Positions 1 to 5,841 are shown, counted from the stretch's first letter. The stretch is DNA of 5,841 bases from Cyanobacteria bacterium UBA2855 (GCA_002350725.1 DEFJ01000011.1:1-5841); one strand, 5' to 3'. Program-made: numbers and translations. The notes: generated from the sequence alone by a model not told the origin.

Positions 1-87
1 CTTTTCAAAGTCGTTTTTTTTTGGTGGTGCCTGAGGCACATCATTCGATGCTTCGCTCGCTGAATTTTTACGACTTATTCGACGTTT
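1..87 (-). other. open minus-strand reading frame running off the left edge (possible partial gene)
   Basis: Read on the minus strand in the register of triplet 1-3, the frame is open for 29 codons from just after a TAA (88-90) to the window edge. It includes the stretch ASEASNDVPQAPPKK, which looks like a hydrophilic Ala/Pro/Ser/Asp linker. There is no ATG in this frame; a GTG at 37-39 is the only start-like codon, and no ribosome binding site precedes it. About a third of the frame lies inside the 32-bp repeat core (29-60), so it could be a chance opening created by the repeat. It could instead be the 5' part of a real gene, or of a gene broken by the repeat. No function can be given. An opposite-strand reading ending in TGA at 61-63 is Trp/Cys-rich and less protein-like. 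Confidence 0.2.
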
Positions 88-256
88 TTATCTTTATTGT
101 GAGCGGTACCGTTTAATGCGAGCACAGCCTGAGGCACATCATTCGATGCTTCGCTCGCTGAATTTTTACGACTTATTCAACGTTTTTATCTTTATTGTGA
201 GCGGTACCGTTTAATGCGAGCACAGCCTGAGGCACATCATTCGATGCTTCGCTCGC
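29..256. repeat. 98-bp tandem repeat, two full copies plus a 32-bp partial third
   Basis: Copy 1 is 29-126, copy 2 is 127-224 and the partial copy 3 is 225-256. The full copies differ at one base that I can see: G at 81 against A at 179. The array can also be viewed as a 32-bp GC-rich core (29-60, 127-158, 225-256) separated by two nearly identical 66-bp AT-rich spacers. Each core opens with the small inverted repeat GCCT-G-AGGC, and each spacer contains the palindrome CGGTACCG (104-111, 202-209). The last core runs into TTCGC-TC-GCGAA (248-259). Near-identity of the copies points to recent duplication. The core resembles in style the GC-rich dispersed repeats found in many bacterial genomes, but that comparison is from memory. 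Confidence 0.93.
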
Positions 257-271
257 GAAATTATTTAACAA
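173..271 (-). other. short repeat-spanning reading frame, 32 codons, doubtful
   Basis: On the minus strand a frame runs from a TTG at 269-271 (open back to a TAG at 296-298) through the third core and the second spacer to TAA at 173-175. It gives MLNNFASEASNDVPQA followed by VLALNGTAHNKDKNVE. The same ending recurs in copy 1, with its TAA at 75-77, and the single base difference between copies is silent in this frame (Val GTT versus GTC). No ATG or ribosome binding site is visible. It may be a remnant of a coding segment carried by the repeat rather than a gene; function unknown. Confidence 0.15.
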
Positions 272-331
272 TTTTAAAGAGCAAAGCTTATGAACCTAAT
301 AAAACATAACAGAACAAAAAAGGAAAAATAA

Positions 332-367
332 ATAACAAAAATTATATGTTTATAATATAATTTTTTT
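332..367 (+). promoter_or_regulatory. candidate mgtE promoter, leaderless geometry
   Basis: A TATAAT at 356-361 is followed by exactly six T (362-367) and the mgtE ATG at 368. A second overlapping TATAAT lies at 351-356. A weak -35 match, ATAACA (332-337), sits 18 bp upstream of the nearer -10. With the usual 6-7 bp from -10 to start, transcription would begin at or next to the A of the ATG. There is no Shine-Dalgarno sequence in the 20 bases before the start. In such AT-rich DNA, TATAAT can occur by chance, but aroA shows the same arrangement. I see no M-box (Mg2+ riboswitch), and there is not enough leader to hold one. Confidence 0.45.
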
Positions 368-1738
368 ATGAACACACAAAGCATCGTAGAAAGAATTCGA
401 GAAATAATGGACGATGAGACTCTTCTTCAATTGAAAGATGAGTTGAATAGTTACCATGAAGCAGATTTGGCGGATATATTTCTGGAACTAAAGCCTGAAG
501 AAAGACTTGAATGTTTTAAGTTATTAGATATTGAAAAAGCAGCAGATTTAATGGAATATCTTACACCGCAAATTCAGGTAGAACTATTAGGTGATATCGA
601 TGAAGAAATGGCATCGAGAATTCTTACAAAATTACCTCACGATGCTGCAGCAGATGTCTTAGGTGACATGGAAGAGGACGAAAGTGAAGAGTATTTAGAT
701 CGTTTGCCTCATAAATTTTCTGAAGAAGTCAGAGAACTCCTTACATACAATGAAGATACCGCCGGTGGTATGATGAACCCTGTTGTCTTAACTGTTAATT
801 CTGATATGAGCGTGAAAGATGTATTAAATCACATAAGAATCAGCGCAACTGAAGACAATATGGAGCTATACTATGTCTATGTCACAGACAAACAAAATCA
901 TCTTATGGGAGTTGTATCACTTAGAAAGTTACTTACATCGCCTGTTAATCAAAAGGTCGAAGATATAATGATTTCTGATATTGTAAAACTTCACGTTGAT
1001 GATTACAGTGATTACATTATAGATGAGTTTATGAAATATCAATACAATGCACTTCCTGTTGTTGATTTATACAATCGTTTAAAAGGAATGATAACTTGGG
1101 ATGATGTGCACGACTTATTTGAAGAAGAAACAACAGAAGAAATATACCAGACATCAGGTATTTCCACAGTCGAAGTTGATGAAGATGAAATATTAAAAGG
1201 TAGCATAACCAGAGCTATTCGAGCAAGAACGCCTTGGTTATTTATAACTCTTCTTGGAGAATTTATTGCAGTACATGTAACAAATACCTTTGAAAGCGCA
1301 GTATCCTTGCTTCCAATTGTAGCAGCTTTTATGCCTTTATTAGCCGGACTGGGCGGTAACATCGGCACTCAAAGTATTACCCTTATGGTTAGGGGACTTT
1401 CTACCGGACAAGTAACAATGGGTTCTGCTACTCACCATATTATGAGAGAAACATTCATCGGAGCAACGATAGGTTTAATATTTGGTTTACTCGTTATGAG
1501 CGCAACTTGGGGATGGAAACACAGTATTGGATTAGGAATAGTTGTTGGAATGGCGATGATGATTAATATGACTATGGCTACAATAATAGGCACTCTTACA
1601 CCGCTGGGTTTAAAAGCGGTAAAAGTTGACCCCGCTGTTGCTTCCGGACCAGTTATTGCCACAACCATAGATGTCGTAGGGTTATTGGTATACTTTTCTT
1701 TGGTTACCGTTTATTTAAGACATCTGCAAATTTTGTAA
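368..1738 (+). CDS. mgtE: MgtE-family magnesium transporter
   Basis: Predicted inner-membrane Mg2+ channel, 456 residues, close to the usual MgtE length. The domain order is complete. An acidic helical MgtE N domain covers about 33-135, and two CBS domains follow at about 138-196 and 202-258. A linking helix leads to five membrane segments at about 288-309, 311-333, 357-383, 385-410 and 425-449. Hallmark family motifs are GGNIGTQS (329-336) with VRGL (341-344), DPAVASGP (421-428) and the last-helix TIDVVG, whose Asp435 corresponds to the pore Asp432 known from Thermus MgtE. In the family, the N and CBS domains bind Mg2+ and close the pore when cytosolic Mg2+ is high; the many Asp/Glu here fit that. 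The ATG at 368 is chosen because the frame is closed just upstream and family similarity begins soon after it. The start lacks a Shine-Dalgarno sequence. The LCP gene follows after 91 bp on the same strand, with no clear terminator between, so some readthrough is possible. Confidence 0.96.
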   Translation: MNTQSIVERIREIMDDETLLQLKDELNSYHEADLADIFLELKPEERLECFKLLDIEKAADLMEYLTPQIQVELLGDIDEEMASRILTKLPHDAAADVLGDMEEDESEEYLDRLPHKFSEEVRELLTYNEDTAGGMMNPVVLTVNSDMSVKDVLNHIRISATEDNMELYYVYVTDKQNHLMGVVSLRKLLTSPVNQKVEDIMISDIVKLHVDDYSDYIIDEFMKYQYNALPVVDLYNRLKGMITWDDVHDLFEEETTEEIYQTSGISTVEVDEDEILKGSITRAIRARTPWLFITLLGEFIAVHVTNTFESAVSLLPIVAAFMPLLAGLGGNIGTQSITLMVRGLSTGQVTMGSATHHIMRETFIGATIGLIFGLLVMSATWGWKHSIGLGIVVGMAMMINMTMATIIGTLTPLGLKAVKVDPAVASGPVIATTIDVVGLLVYFSLVTVYLRHLQIL

Positions 1739-1820
1739 AGACATCTTACATATTTGAATTAACACTATTTTTATTATAAAATTAAATTACTATCAGTAAT
1801 ATACAATTTACAAATTTTTT

Positions 1821-1828
1821 GAGAGAGA
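1821..1828 (+). promoter_or_regulatory. weak purine-rich ribosome binding site of the LCP gene
   Basis: GAGAGAGA lies directly before the ATG at 1830. It is purine-rich but only a partial match to AGGAGG and sits close to the start. It supports ATG 1830 as the start and contrasts with the T-only leaders of mgtE and aroA. Confidence 0.4.
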
Positions 1829-1829
1829 T

Positions 1830-3203
1830 ATGACAGATTATAAAAAAAATACAGGACGAAAGAGCTTCGCATCAACGACCCGCACAAAACAGCAGTCAAG
1901 TCAAGGGAAATCATATTTAAAAGAAGCAAAACGTAAACAAGAAGCCCAAGCAAGAGCGGTAAGACGATTTATAGGATTTCTATTTTTCTTAATTGTCGTT
2001 GTTATATCAATATTTTTAGTAGGGATGAAAACAAACTTCTGCGAAGAACATTTCGGTAAAGATTCCGCAATAACACAGTTTTTCAAAAACATGGCAAGCA
2101 GCAACGCAAACAAGGCAAGTGCAGATTTTTCATTGGCTGCATTCGGAGCAAGGAGAAAAAATATTCTTTTATTAGGTGTAGATGCAAGCGAATTTCCTGA
2201 CGACTTGTGGACAGGAACGAGAACGGATACTATAATATTAGTAAACATTGATCCTCGTACAAAATCAGTAAATGCCCTGTCTATACCAAGAGACAGCAAA
2301 GTATACCTTCCTGATCATAATGGAATACAAAAAATAAATGCAGCTCACGCAATTGGCGGAGTTGATATGACTATCAGGACAGTCGAAAATACTCTTGGGG
2401 TAAGAATTGACAAATATATAATGGTTCACGATGATGCCGTAAAAAATATTGTAAAAGCGCTTGGCGGAGTTGATGTATATGTTGAAAAAAATATGCATTA
2501 CAATGATTATGCAGGTCATTTGCATATCAATCTTACAAAGGGGTATCATCATTTATCACCTGATGATGCTGTAGGATATTTGAGATTTCGACATGACCCT
2601 ATGGGCGATATTGGAAGAACTCAGCGCCAACAATGGTTCTTACGCGGTGTGCTAAACGAGTTAAAGAAACCTGAAACAATTACAAAAATTCCGGATATTA
2701 TTGATGTAGGAAGAAAATATATTAAAACTAATATGTCATTATATGAGTTATCACAACTGGCAGCTGTTGCAAAGCATATAGATATGGATAAAATTGAAGT
2801 TGCAATGCTTCCGGGGGCTCCTAACAAAAGCGGAGTTGTAAGTTACTGGATTCTTGACCCTGAAAAGACACAAGAAGTTGTTAATCGATTGATTATCAGG
2901 AAAAAGCCTTATGAAGATTTTGAAAAACCCGTTACTGCTTCTATTGTTTATACAGACAGCAAATCTTCTGAAGCTCAAGAAATTAAATCTTCACTTAAAT
3001 CTGCCGGAATTGATATTGTATGCGAATCCCGTATAACAAAGACTCATTCTCAATTTGTTGCACATTCAAATAGAATAACAAATTCATATTATAATAACTT
3101 AAAAAAAGAGAACGAAATACTTTCAGGTTATCAATTTATATATGATCCTGCTATATATATGTGTGCCGAATCTGATTTTACGGTAGTTGCCGCAGGGAAA
3201 TAG
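1830..3203 (+). CDS. LytR-CpsA-Psr (LCP) family cell-envelope glycopolymer ligase
   Basis: 457 residues. Residues 1-46 form a Lys/Arg/Gln-rich cytoplasmic tail. A single membrane anchor follows at about 47-66, so the rest faces outside the membrane. The LCP catalytic domain spans about 108-335 and shows the family signature residues: LGVD (115-118), the RTDTI motif with Arg131 and Asp133, SIPRDS with Arg154 and Asp155, KINAA from Lys168, YLRFRHD with Arg252 and Arg254, and DIGRTQRQQ with Arg263 and Arg266. These residues bind the polyprenyl pyrophosphate head group and Mg2+ in characterised members. Residues about 366-457 resemble a LytR_C domain (strand, helix SSEAQEIKSSLKSAG, strand, ending in DFTVVAAG). 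LCP enzymes move glycopolymers from undecaprenyl carriers onto peptidoglycan or another envelope acceptor; the substrate here cannot be read from the sequence. It is downstream of mgtE and ends just before a terminator hairpin. Confidence 0.93.
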   Translation: MTDYKKNTGRKSFASTTRTKQQSSQGKSYLKEAKRKQEAQARAVRRFIGFLFFLIVVVISIFLVGMKTNFCEEHFGKDSAITQFFKNMASSNANKASADFSLAAFGARRKNILLLGVDASEFPDDLWTGTRTDTIILVNIDPRTKSVNALSIPRDSKVYLPDHNGIQKINAAHAIGGVDMTIRTVENTLGVRIDKYIMVHDDAVKNIVKALGGVDVYVEKNMHYNDYAGHLHINLTKGYHHLSPDDAVGYLRFRHDPMGDIGRTQRQQWFLRGVLNELKKPETITKIPDIIDVGRKYIKTNMSLYELSQLAAVAKHIDMDKIEVAMLPGAPNKSGVVSYWILDPEKTQEVVNRLIIRKKPYEDFEKPVTASIVYTDSKSSEAQEIKSSLKSAGIDIVCESRITKTHSQFVAHSNRITNSYYNNLKKENEILSGYQFIYDPAIYMCAESDFTVVAAGK

Positions 3204-3220
3204 AAATTACATCTAAACTA

Positions 3221-3250
3221 AAAAGGACAAGCATTCCTGCCTGTCCTTTT
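3221..3250. terminator. bidirectional intrinsic terminator
   Basis: AAAAGGACA (3221-3229) pairs perfectly with TGTCCTTTT (3242-3250). After an A/C mismatch the stem continues as GCA (3231-3233) with TGC (3238-3240), closing on a TTCC loop. The stem ends in T-runs on both strands: four T on the plus strand, five on the minus strand. It lies 17 bp after the LCP stop and 51 bp beyond the end of the convergent 342-residue gene, the place for a shared terminator. Confidence 0.82.
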
Positions 3251-3301
3251 GTAGTAAGGATAGTTGATAGGTATAGTTAGGGTATATGTTAAAATTAAAT
3301 C

Positions 3302-4330
3302 TTAACCTCTATTTTTATTTCCGCCAAATAAAGAGGTTATTATTGCCACACCGGCGCCTACACCTGCGCCAATTAAGCCTAATCGTTTAACTTGAGACCA
3401 TTGAAATTCTTTAAATGCATTTTTTAATACATCAGAAGCGCTATCAGCTAAAACTTTCGAATCTTTTTTAACATGTTTTAGAATTTCTTTGTTGAAATTG
3501 CTAATTTCTGCTTCACATGCGGTACCTTGTTCTTTTATATATTTTGCTAAATCTTTTTTACTCATAGCTGATAATCTGTCAATCTCGGTGGTAACAGCTG
3601 CTTCCTCGCCTTTTATACCAAAAAGCTCTTTGTTATCGGTTACAAACTTTTTAATATCTTCAGGAGTAGCACTTTTGCCTAATTTTTTGACTTCTTCTTG
3701 CAATGTTTTCCAATTATCTGCTTGAGCGGCTAAAGCCTTTTTGCTGTCTGTAAACTCTTTAGTAACTTTTTCGGCAATAGCTTTTGCATCAATTTTTGCA
3801 ATATCTTCATCTATAACATCAATAATAGCTTTTGCTTGAGCTTTATTTGTAACAGATGCAGGAAGTTTTGCTTTTGTTTCGGCATCCAAAGCATCAAATG
3901 ATTCTGCATTCATCGCCTTTTTAACTGCTTCATACTGGTCTTTGGATGTTATACCTTGAGCTTTCATTTTTTCTAATTTTGCCTCTTCAATTGCATCTGT
4001 AATTTTTGCTTGTTTTGATGCATTATCATAGGCTTCATACAATTTTTGATTAACTTCTAATTTACCTTTTTCACCTTTGCTAATCGGGTTACCATACAAA
4101 TAATAACCAGCAGCAGCACCAGCTCCTGCACCTGTAGCTGTGATTAGAGTCCCAGTAACTAAACCTGAACCGTTTGATTCATACGTATCATTTTCTAATT
4201 CTCCGCGAAATGAAGTTCCACTTGATAAATAAGTCGGAGTATATGGGACCTGAACTTGTGCCGGTTGCTGAGCGCCCGGAATTTGATAAAACGGGTTTGA
4301 ACCGTATCCGTAAATACCTTCACCTGCCAT
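3302..4330 (-). CDS. uncharacterised protein with two glycine-zipper membrane segments and a long Lys/Ala/Glu-rich helical middle
   Basis: 342 residues, not recognised. Residues 1-55 are low-complexity, rich in Gly, Pro, Gln, Tyr and Ser, with acidic residues, one Arg and no Lys. A Gly/Ala-rich hydrophobic stretch follows at about 56-80 (repeated GxG and AxAxG spacing, ending GYYLYG). Residues about 85-310 are hydrophilic and probably almost all helical, with many Lys, Ala, Glu and Asp and a single Cys (272). A second hydrophobic glycine-zipper segment lies at about 317-336 (GLIGAGVGAGVAIITSLFGG), then a short basic tail. There is no signal peptide at the N-terminus. By the positive-inside rule, the Lys-rich middle is probably cytoplasmic, with both ends crossing or inserting into the membrane. 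Glycine-zipper segments can pack tightly or oligomerise. The start is supported by a good ribosome binding site. It follows aroA on the same strand after 88 bp, but nothing links it to aromatic synthesis. It could be an envelope structural or pore-forming protein; no function is assigned. Confidence 0.85.
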   Translation of the reverse strand: MAGEGIYGYGSNPFYQIPGAQQPAQVQVPYTPTYLSSGTSFRGELENDTYESNGSGLVTGTLITATGAGAGAAAGYYLYGNPISKGEKGKLEVNQKLYEAYDNASKQAKITDAIEEAKLEKMKAQGITSKDQYEAVKKAMNAESFDALDAETKAKLPASVTNKAQAKAIIDVIDEDIAKIDAKAIAEKVTKEFTDSKKALAAQADNWKTLQEEVKKLGKSATPEDIKKFVTDNKELFGIKGEEAAVTTEIDRLSAMSKKDLAKYIKEQGTACEAEISNFNKEILKHVKKDSKVLADSASDVLKNAFKEFQWSQVKRLGLIGAGVGAGVAIITSLFGGNKNRG

Positions 4331-4337
4331 AACAATA

Positions 4338-4345
4338 CCTTTCCT
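4338..4345 (-). promoter_or_regulatory. Shine-Dalgarno site of the 342-residue gene
   Basis: On the minus strand AGGAAAGG lies seven bases before the ATG at 4328-4330. It is the clearest ribosome binding site in the window and fixes the start of this gene. Confidence 0.75.
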
Positions 4346-4370
4346 AAATTTTTATAACTAACCTTACAAG

Positions 4371-4376
4371 ATTATA
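4371..4376 (-). promoter_or_regulatory. candidate -10 box for the 342-residue gene
   Basis: A perfect TATAAT on the minus strand would give a leader of roughly 30-35 bases including the Shine-Dalgarno site. No convincing -35 is present at 16-18 bp; TTGAGC (4388-4393) is too close at 11 bp. It suggests the gene can be transcribed separately from aroA, but the region is so AT-rich that chance is a real alternative. Confidence 0.3.
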
Positions 4377-4418
4377 AAAAAATTAAAGCTCAAAAAATTG
4401 CCACAAAAAAATATTATA

Positions 4419-5693
4419 TTAAGAAATCTTAACAAATAACTCTTCAAATTCAGGAAAAGATATATTTGTCCACTCAAAATCATTTATTAAAATATCATTT
4501 TTACAAACCAAACCTGCAACAAATAAACTCATTGCAAGTCTGTGGTCATGATATGACTCAAGAATATTACCGCCATTTAATTCCGTCTTGCCGATTATAA
4601 TAAATCCATCAGGAGTTTCTAATATATCTGCGCCTAATTTCTTTAATTCGCATACAGTTGTAGAAATTCGGTCAGATTCTTTATTGCGTAAATCTGCCGC
4701 ATCCTTTATTATGGTTTGTCCTTCGGCTTGCGTAGCTAATACAGCTATTACAGGCAGTTCATCAATCAGCTTAGGAATTAATTTTCCTGAGATTTCACAG
4801 CCTTTTAAATCAGAGTGTTTAACTCTTATGTCACCTACTTTCTCGCCAGAAATTTCGTTACAATCCAATATTTCAATATCCCCACCCATTAATTTTACAG
4901 CATCAATTATCCCGGTTCTGGTAGGGTTTAGCCCAACATTTCTTATAATAATATCGGAATTAGGAACAATTAATGCTGCCACAATAAAATAAGCGGCAGA
5001 AGAAATATCCCCGCATATATAAATATCTTTTGGTTCAAGAGTAGATTTCGTAATACTTACAGTATTAGAGTTTGAAGAAATATTTGCACCAAGATATTTT
5101 AGCATTAATTCCGTATGGTTGCGTGAAACATAAGGCTCCGTAACACTTGTAACACCATCTGCAAATAATCCGGCAAGAAGAATTGATGATTTAACTTGAG
5201 CAGATGATAAAGGAGATACATAATTTATTCCGTGCAAATTCTGCCCAAATATTTTAAGCGGAGCATGATAGTCTGTCGCTTCAATCTCAGCACCCATCAA
5301 GGTTAACGGTTCAATAATTCTTTTCATAGGACGCTTTGAAAGACTTTCATCACCAATTAATACAGAATCAAAATGTTGCCCTGCTAAAATTCCGCTAACA
5401 AGCCGCATTGTTGTCCCTGAATTTCCGCAGTATAAAAACTTATTAGGTTGTATTAGTTCACCTTTAGAAGAAATCTCTATTTCCGTATCTGATAAATAAT
5501 CAACATTAATTCCAAGGGATTTAAATATATTTAAAGTAGAATGCGGGTCTTTCCCCTTTGAAAAATTTTTTATTAATGTCTTACCTTTTGCAAGAGAAGC
5601 AAACATAACTGCTCTATGCGAGATTGACTTATCGGAAGGAATTGATATCTCCCCGCTCAAACCATTAATACATTTAGAAACAATCTTTTGCAT
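4419..5693 (-). CDS. aroA: 3-phosphoshikimate 1-carboxyvinyltransferase (EPSP synthase)
   Basis: Sixth step of the shikimate pathway: shikimate 3-phosphate plus phosphoenolpyruvate gives EPSP and phosphate, in the cytoplasm. At 424 residues it is full length (E. coli AroA has 427). Visible motifs are PSDKSISHR (19-27, substrate Lys22, Ser23, Arg27), GNSGTTMRL (90-98), SKRPMKR (119-125), SSAQVKSS (163-170, Gln166), DELPVIAVLA (311-320, catalytic Asp311), RNKESDR (336-342, catalytic Glu339, with Lys338) and HDHRLAMSL (382-390, Arg385 for phosphoenolpyruvate). The GNSGTT..RL and RPM wording resembles class II enzymes more than E. coli class I: Gly93 is kept at the E. coli Gly96 position, but Leu98 replaces the E. 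coli Pro101. Whether this alters inhibitor response is not shown here. No ribosome binding site precedes the ATG (seven T); see the promoter entry. The unrecognised 342-residue gene follows after 88 bp. Confidence 0.97.
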   Translation of the reverse strand: MQKIVSKCINGLSGEISIPSDKSISHRAVMFASLAKGKTLIKNFSKGKDPHSTLNIFKSLGINVDYLSDTEIEISSKGELIQPNKFLYCGNSGTTMRLVSGILAGQHFDSVLIGDESLSKRPMKRIIEPLTLMGAEIEATDYHAPLKIFGQNLHGINYVSPLSSAQVKSSILLAGLFADGVTSVTEPYVSRNHTELMLKYLGANISSNSNTVSITKSTLEPKDIYICGDISSAAYFIVAALIVPNSDIIIRNVGLNPTRTGIIDAVKLMGGDIEILDCNEISGEKVGDIRVKHSDLKGCEISGKLIPKLIDELPVIAVLATQAEGQTIIKDAADLRNKESDRISTTVCELKKLGADILETPDGFIIIGKTELNGGNILESYHDHRLAMSLFVAGLVCKNDILINDFEWTNISFPEFEELFVKIS

Positions 5694-5727
5694 AAAAAAA
5701 TTTTACCATAAAAAATATTTGTGTTAG
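5694..5727 (-). promoter_or_regulatory. candidate aroA promoter, leaderless geometry
   Basis: On the minus strand CTAACA (5722-5727) and TAAAAT (5700-5705) are 16 bp apart. Six T (5694-5699) then lead directly to the aroA ATG. Transcription starting 7 bases after the -10 would begin at the A of the ATG, giving a leaderless mRNA. The layout matches that of mgtE almost base for base. Confidence 0.45.
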
Positions 5728-5735
5728 CATAATAA

Positions 5736-5741
5736 TATAAA
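5736..5741 (+). promoter_or_regulatory. possible -10 box of tRNA-Ser
   Basis: TATAAA ends seven bases before the mature tRNA start. No good -35 sits at the proper distance; TTGTGT (5719-5724) is only 11 bp away and overlaps the divergent aroA -35 candidate. Weak support. Confidence 0.2.
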
Positions 5742-5748
5742 TCGATAA

Positions 5749-5838
5749 GGAGACGTGTCCGAGCGGTTTAAGGTGCAATCTTGGAAAGGTTGTGTGGGAG
5801 CAATTCCACCGTGAGTTCGAATCTCACCGTCTCCGCCA
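5749..5838 (+). tRNA. tRNA-Ser (anticodon GGA), CCA encoded
   Basis: All arms of a class II tRNA fold. The acceptor GGAGACG (5749-5755) pairs with CGTCTCC (5828-5834), followed by discriminator G5835 and an encoded CCA (5836-5838). The anticodon stem CAATC/GGTTG (5776-5780, 5788-5792, one G-T pair) carries the loop TTGGAAA with anticodon GGA at 5783-5785, which reads UCC and UCU serine codons. The long variable arm GTGGGA/TTCCAC with a GCAA loop (5794-5809) is the serine identity feature. The T arm GTGAG-TTCGAAT-CTCAC (5811-5827) is perfect. The outermost D-stem pair is a T-T mismatch (5758 with 5773). Mature end without CCA is 5835. Confidence 0.97.
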
Positions 5839-5841
5839 TTA

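Noticed and set aside
29..256. CRISPR-like pattern: 32-bp repeat three times with 66-bp spacers
   Set aside because: The two spacers are nearly identical to each other, so this is a tandem duplication and not an array of distinct spacers. No cas genes are present.
257..367. Mg2+ riboswitch (M-box) before mgtE
   Set aside because: The 111 bases are A-rich with no conserved stems visible, and the promoter-like box lies directly at the start codon, leaving no leader.
1039..1368. Open frames opposite mgtE (also 1432-1668)
   Set aside because: They lie wholly inside mgtE on the other strand, have no ribosome sites and translate to Ser/Ile/Pro-rich text typical of shadows.
1739..1829. Terminator or promoter between mgtE and the LCP gene
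   Set aside because: The best hairpin is a GTAA/TTAC four-pair stem at 1735-1749, too weak. TTGAAT (1754-1759) and TATAAA (1775-1780) are 15 bp apart, poor for a promoter in AT-rich DNA.
1901..2299. Open frames opposite the LCP gene (also 2265-2552, 2621-2827, 2751-2978)
   Set aside because: All are antisense to a well-supported LCP reading frame and show no domain or start signal.
3489..3725. Plus-strand frame inside the 342-residue gene
   Set aside because: It is antisense to a gene with a good ribosome site and coding-like composition; its Ser/Leu-rich translation is a complement of Lys/Glu-rich codons.
4331..4418. aroA terminator
   Set aside because: There are T-runs on the minus strand but no hairpin I can pair in front of them.
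4588..4992. Plus-strand frame of 134 codons inside aroA
   Set aside because: It is antisense to clear EPSP synthase motifs and has no start signal or recognisable domain.

Overview
This is a strongly AT-rich bacterial window with ordinary housekeeping genes: a magnesium channel, a cell-wall glycopolymer ligase, EPSP synthase and a tRNA-Ser. It also holds one unrecognised protein gene and a short tandem repeat at the left edge. Low GC, A/T-ending codons, scarce Shine-Dalgarno sites and a genome-encoded CCA on the tRNA fit a low-GC lineage. Gut non-photosynthetic Cyanobacteriota (Gastranaerophilales-like) or a low-GC Bacillota-like organism are both possible. This taxonomic guess is inference and not firm.

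Layout. Positions 1-256 hold a 98-bp tandem repeat (two full copies plus a 32-bp third start) that is visibly more GC-rich than its surroundings. Positions 257-367 are an A-rich leader with a promoter-like element abutting mgtE. mgtE (368-1738, +) is followed after 91 bp by an LCP (LytR-CpsA-Psr) family gene (1830-3203, +). A hairpin at 3221-3250 lies between this plus-strand pair and the convergent minus-strand genes, and can act as a terminator in both directions. On the minus strand, aroA (4419-5693) is upstream of an uncharacterised 342-residue protein gene (3302-4330). A tRNA-Ser(GGA) (5749-5838, +) diverges from aroA over a 55-bp spacer.

How the parts relate. The genes do not form one pathway. 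MgtE handles Mg2+ entry, LCP attaches glycopolymers to the envelope, AroA makes the chorismate precursor, and the 342-residue protein looks like a membrane-anchored helical protein of unknown role. I see no defence system, phage, insertion sequence or biosynthetic cluster. The most unusual signals are three. First, mgtE and aroA carry nearly identical start regions (a -10-like hexamer, six T, then ATG), which predicts leaderless mRNAs. Second, the left-edge repeat has a minus-strand reading that looks coding. Third, the 342-residue protein has a glycine-zipper segment near each end.
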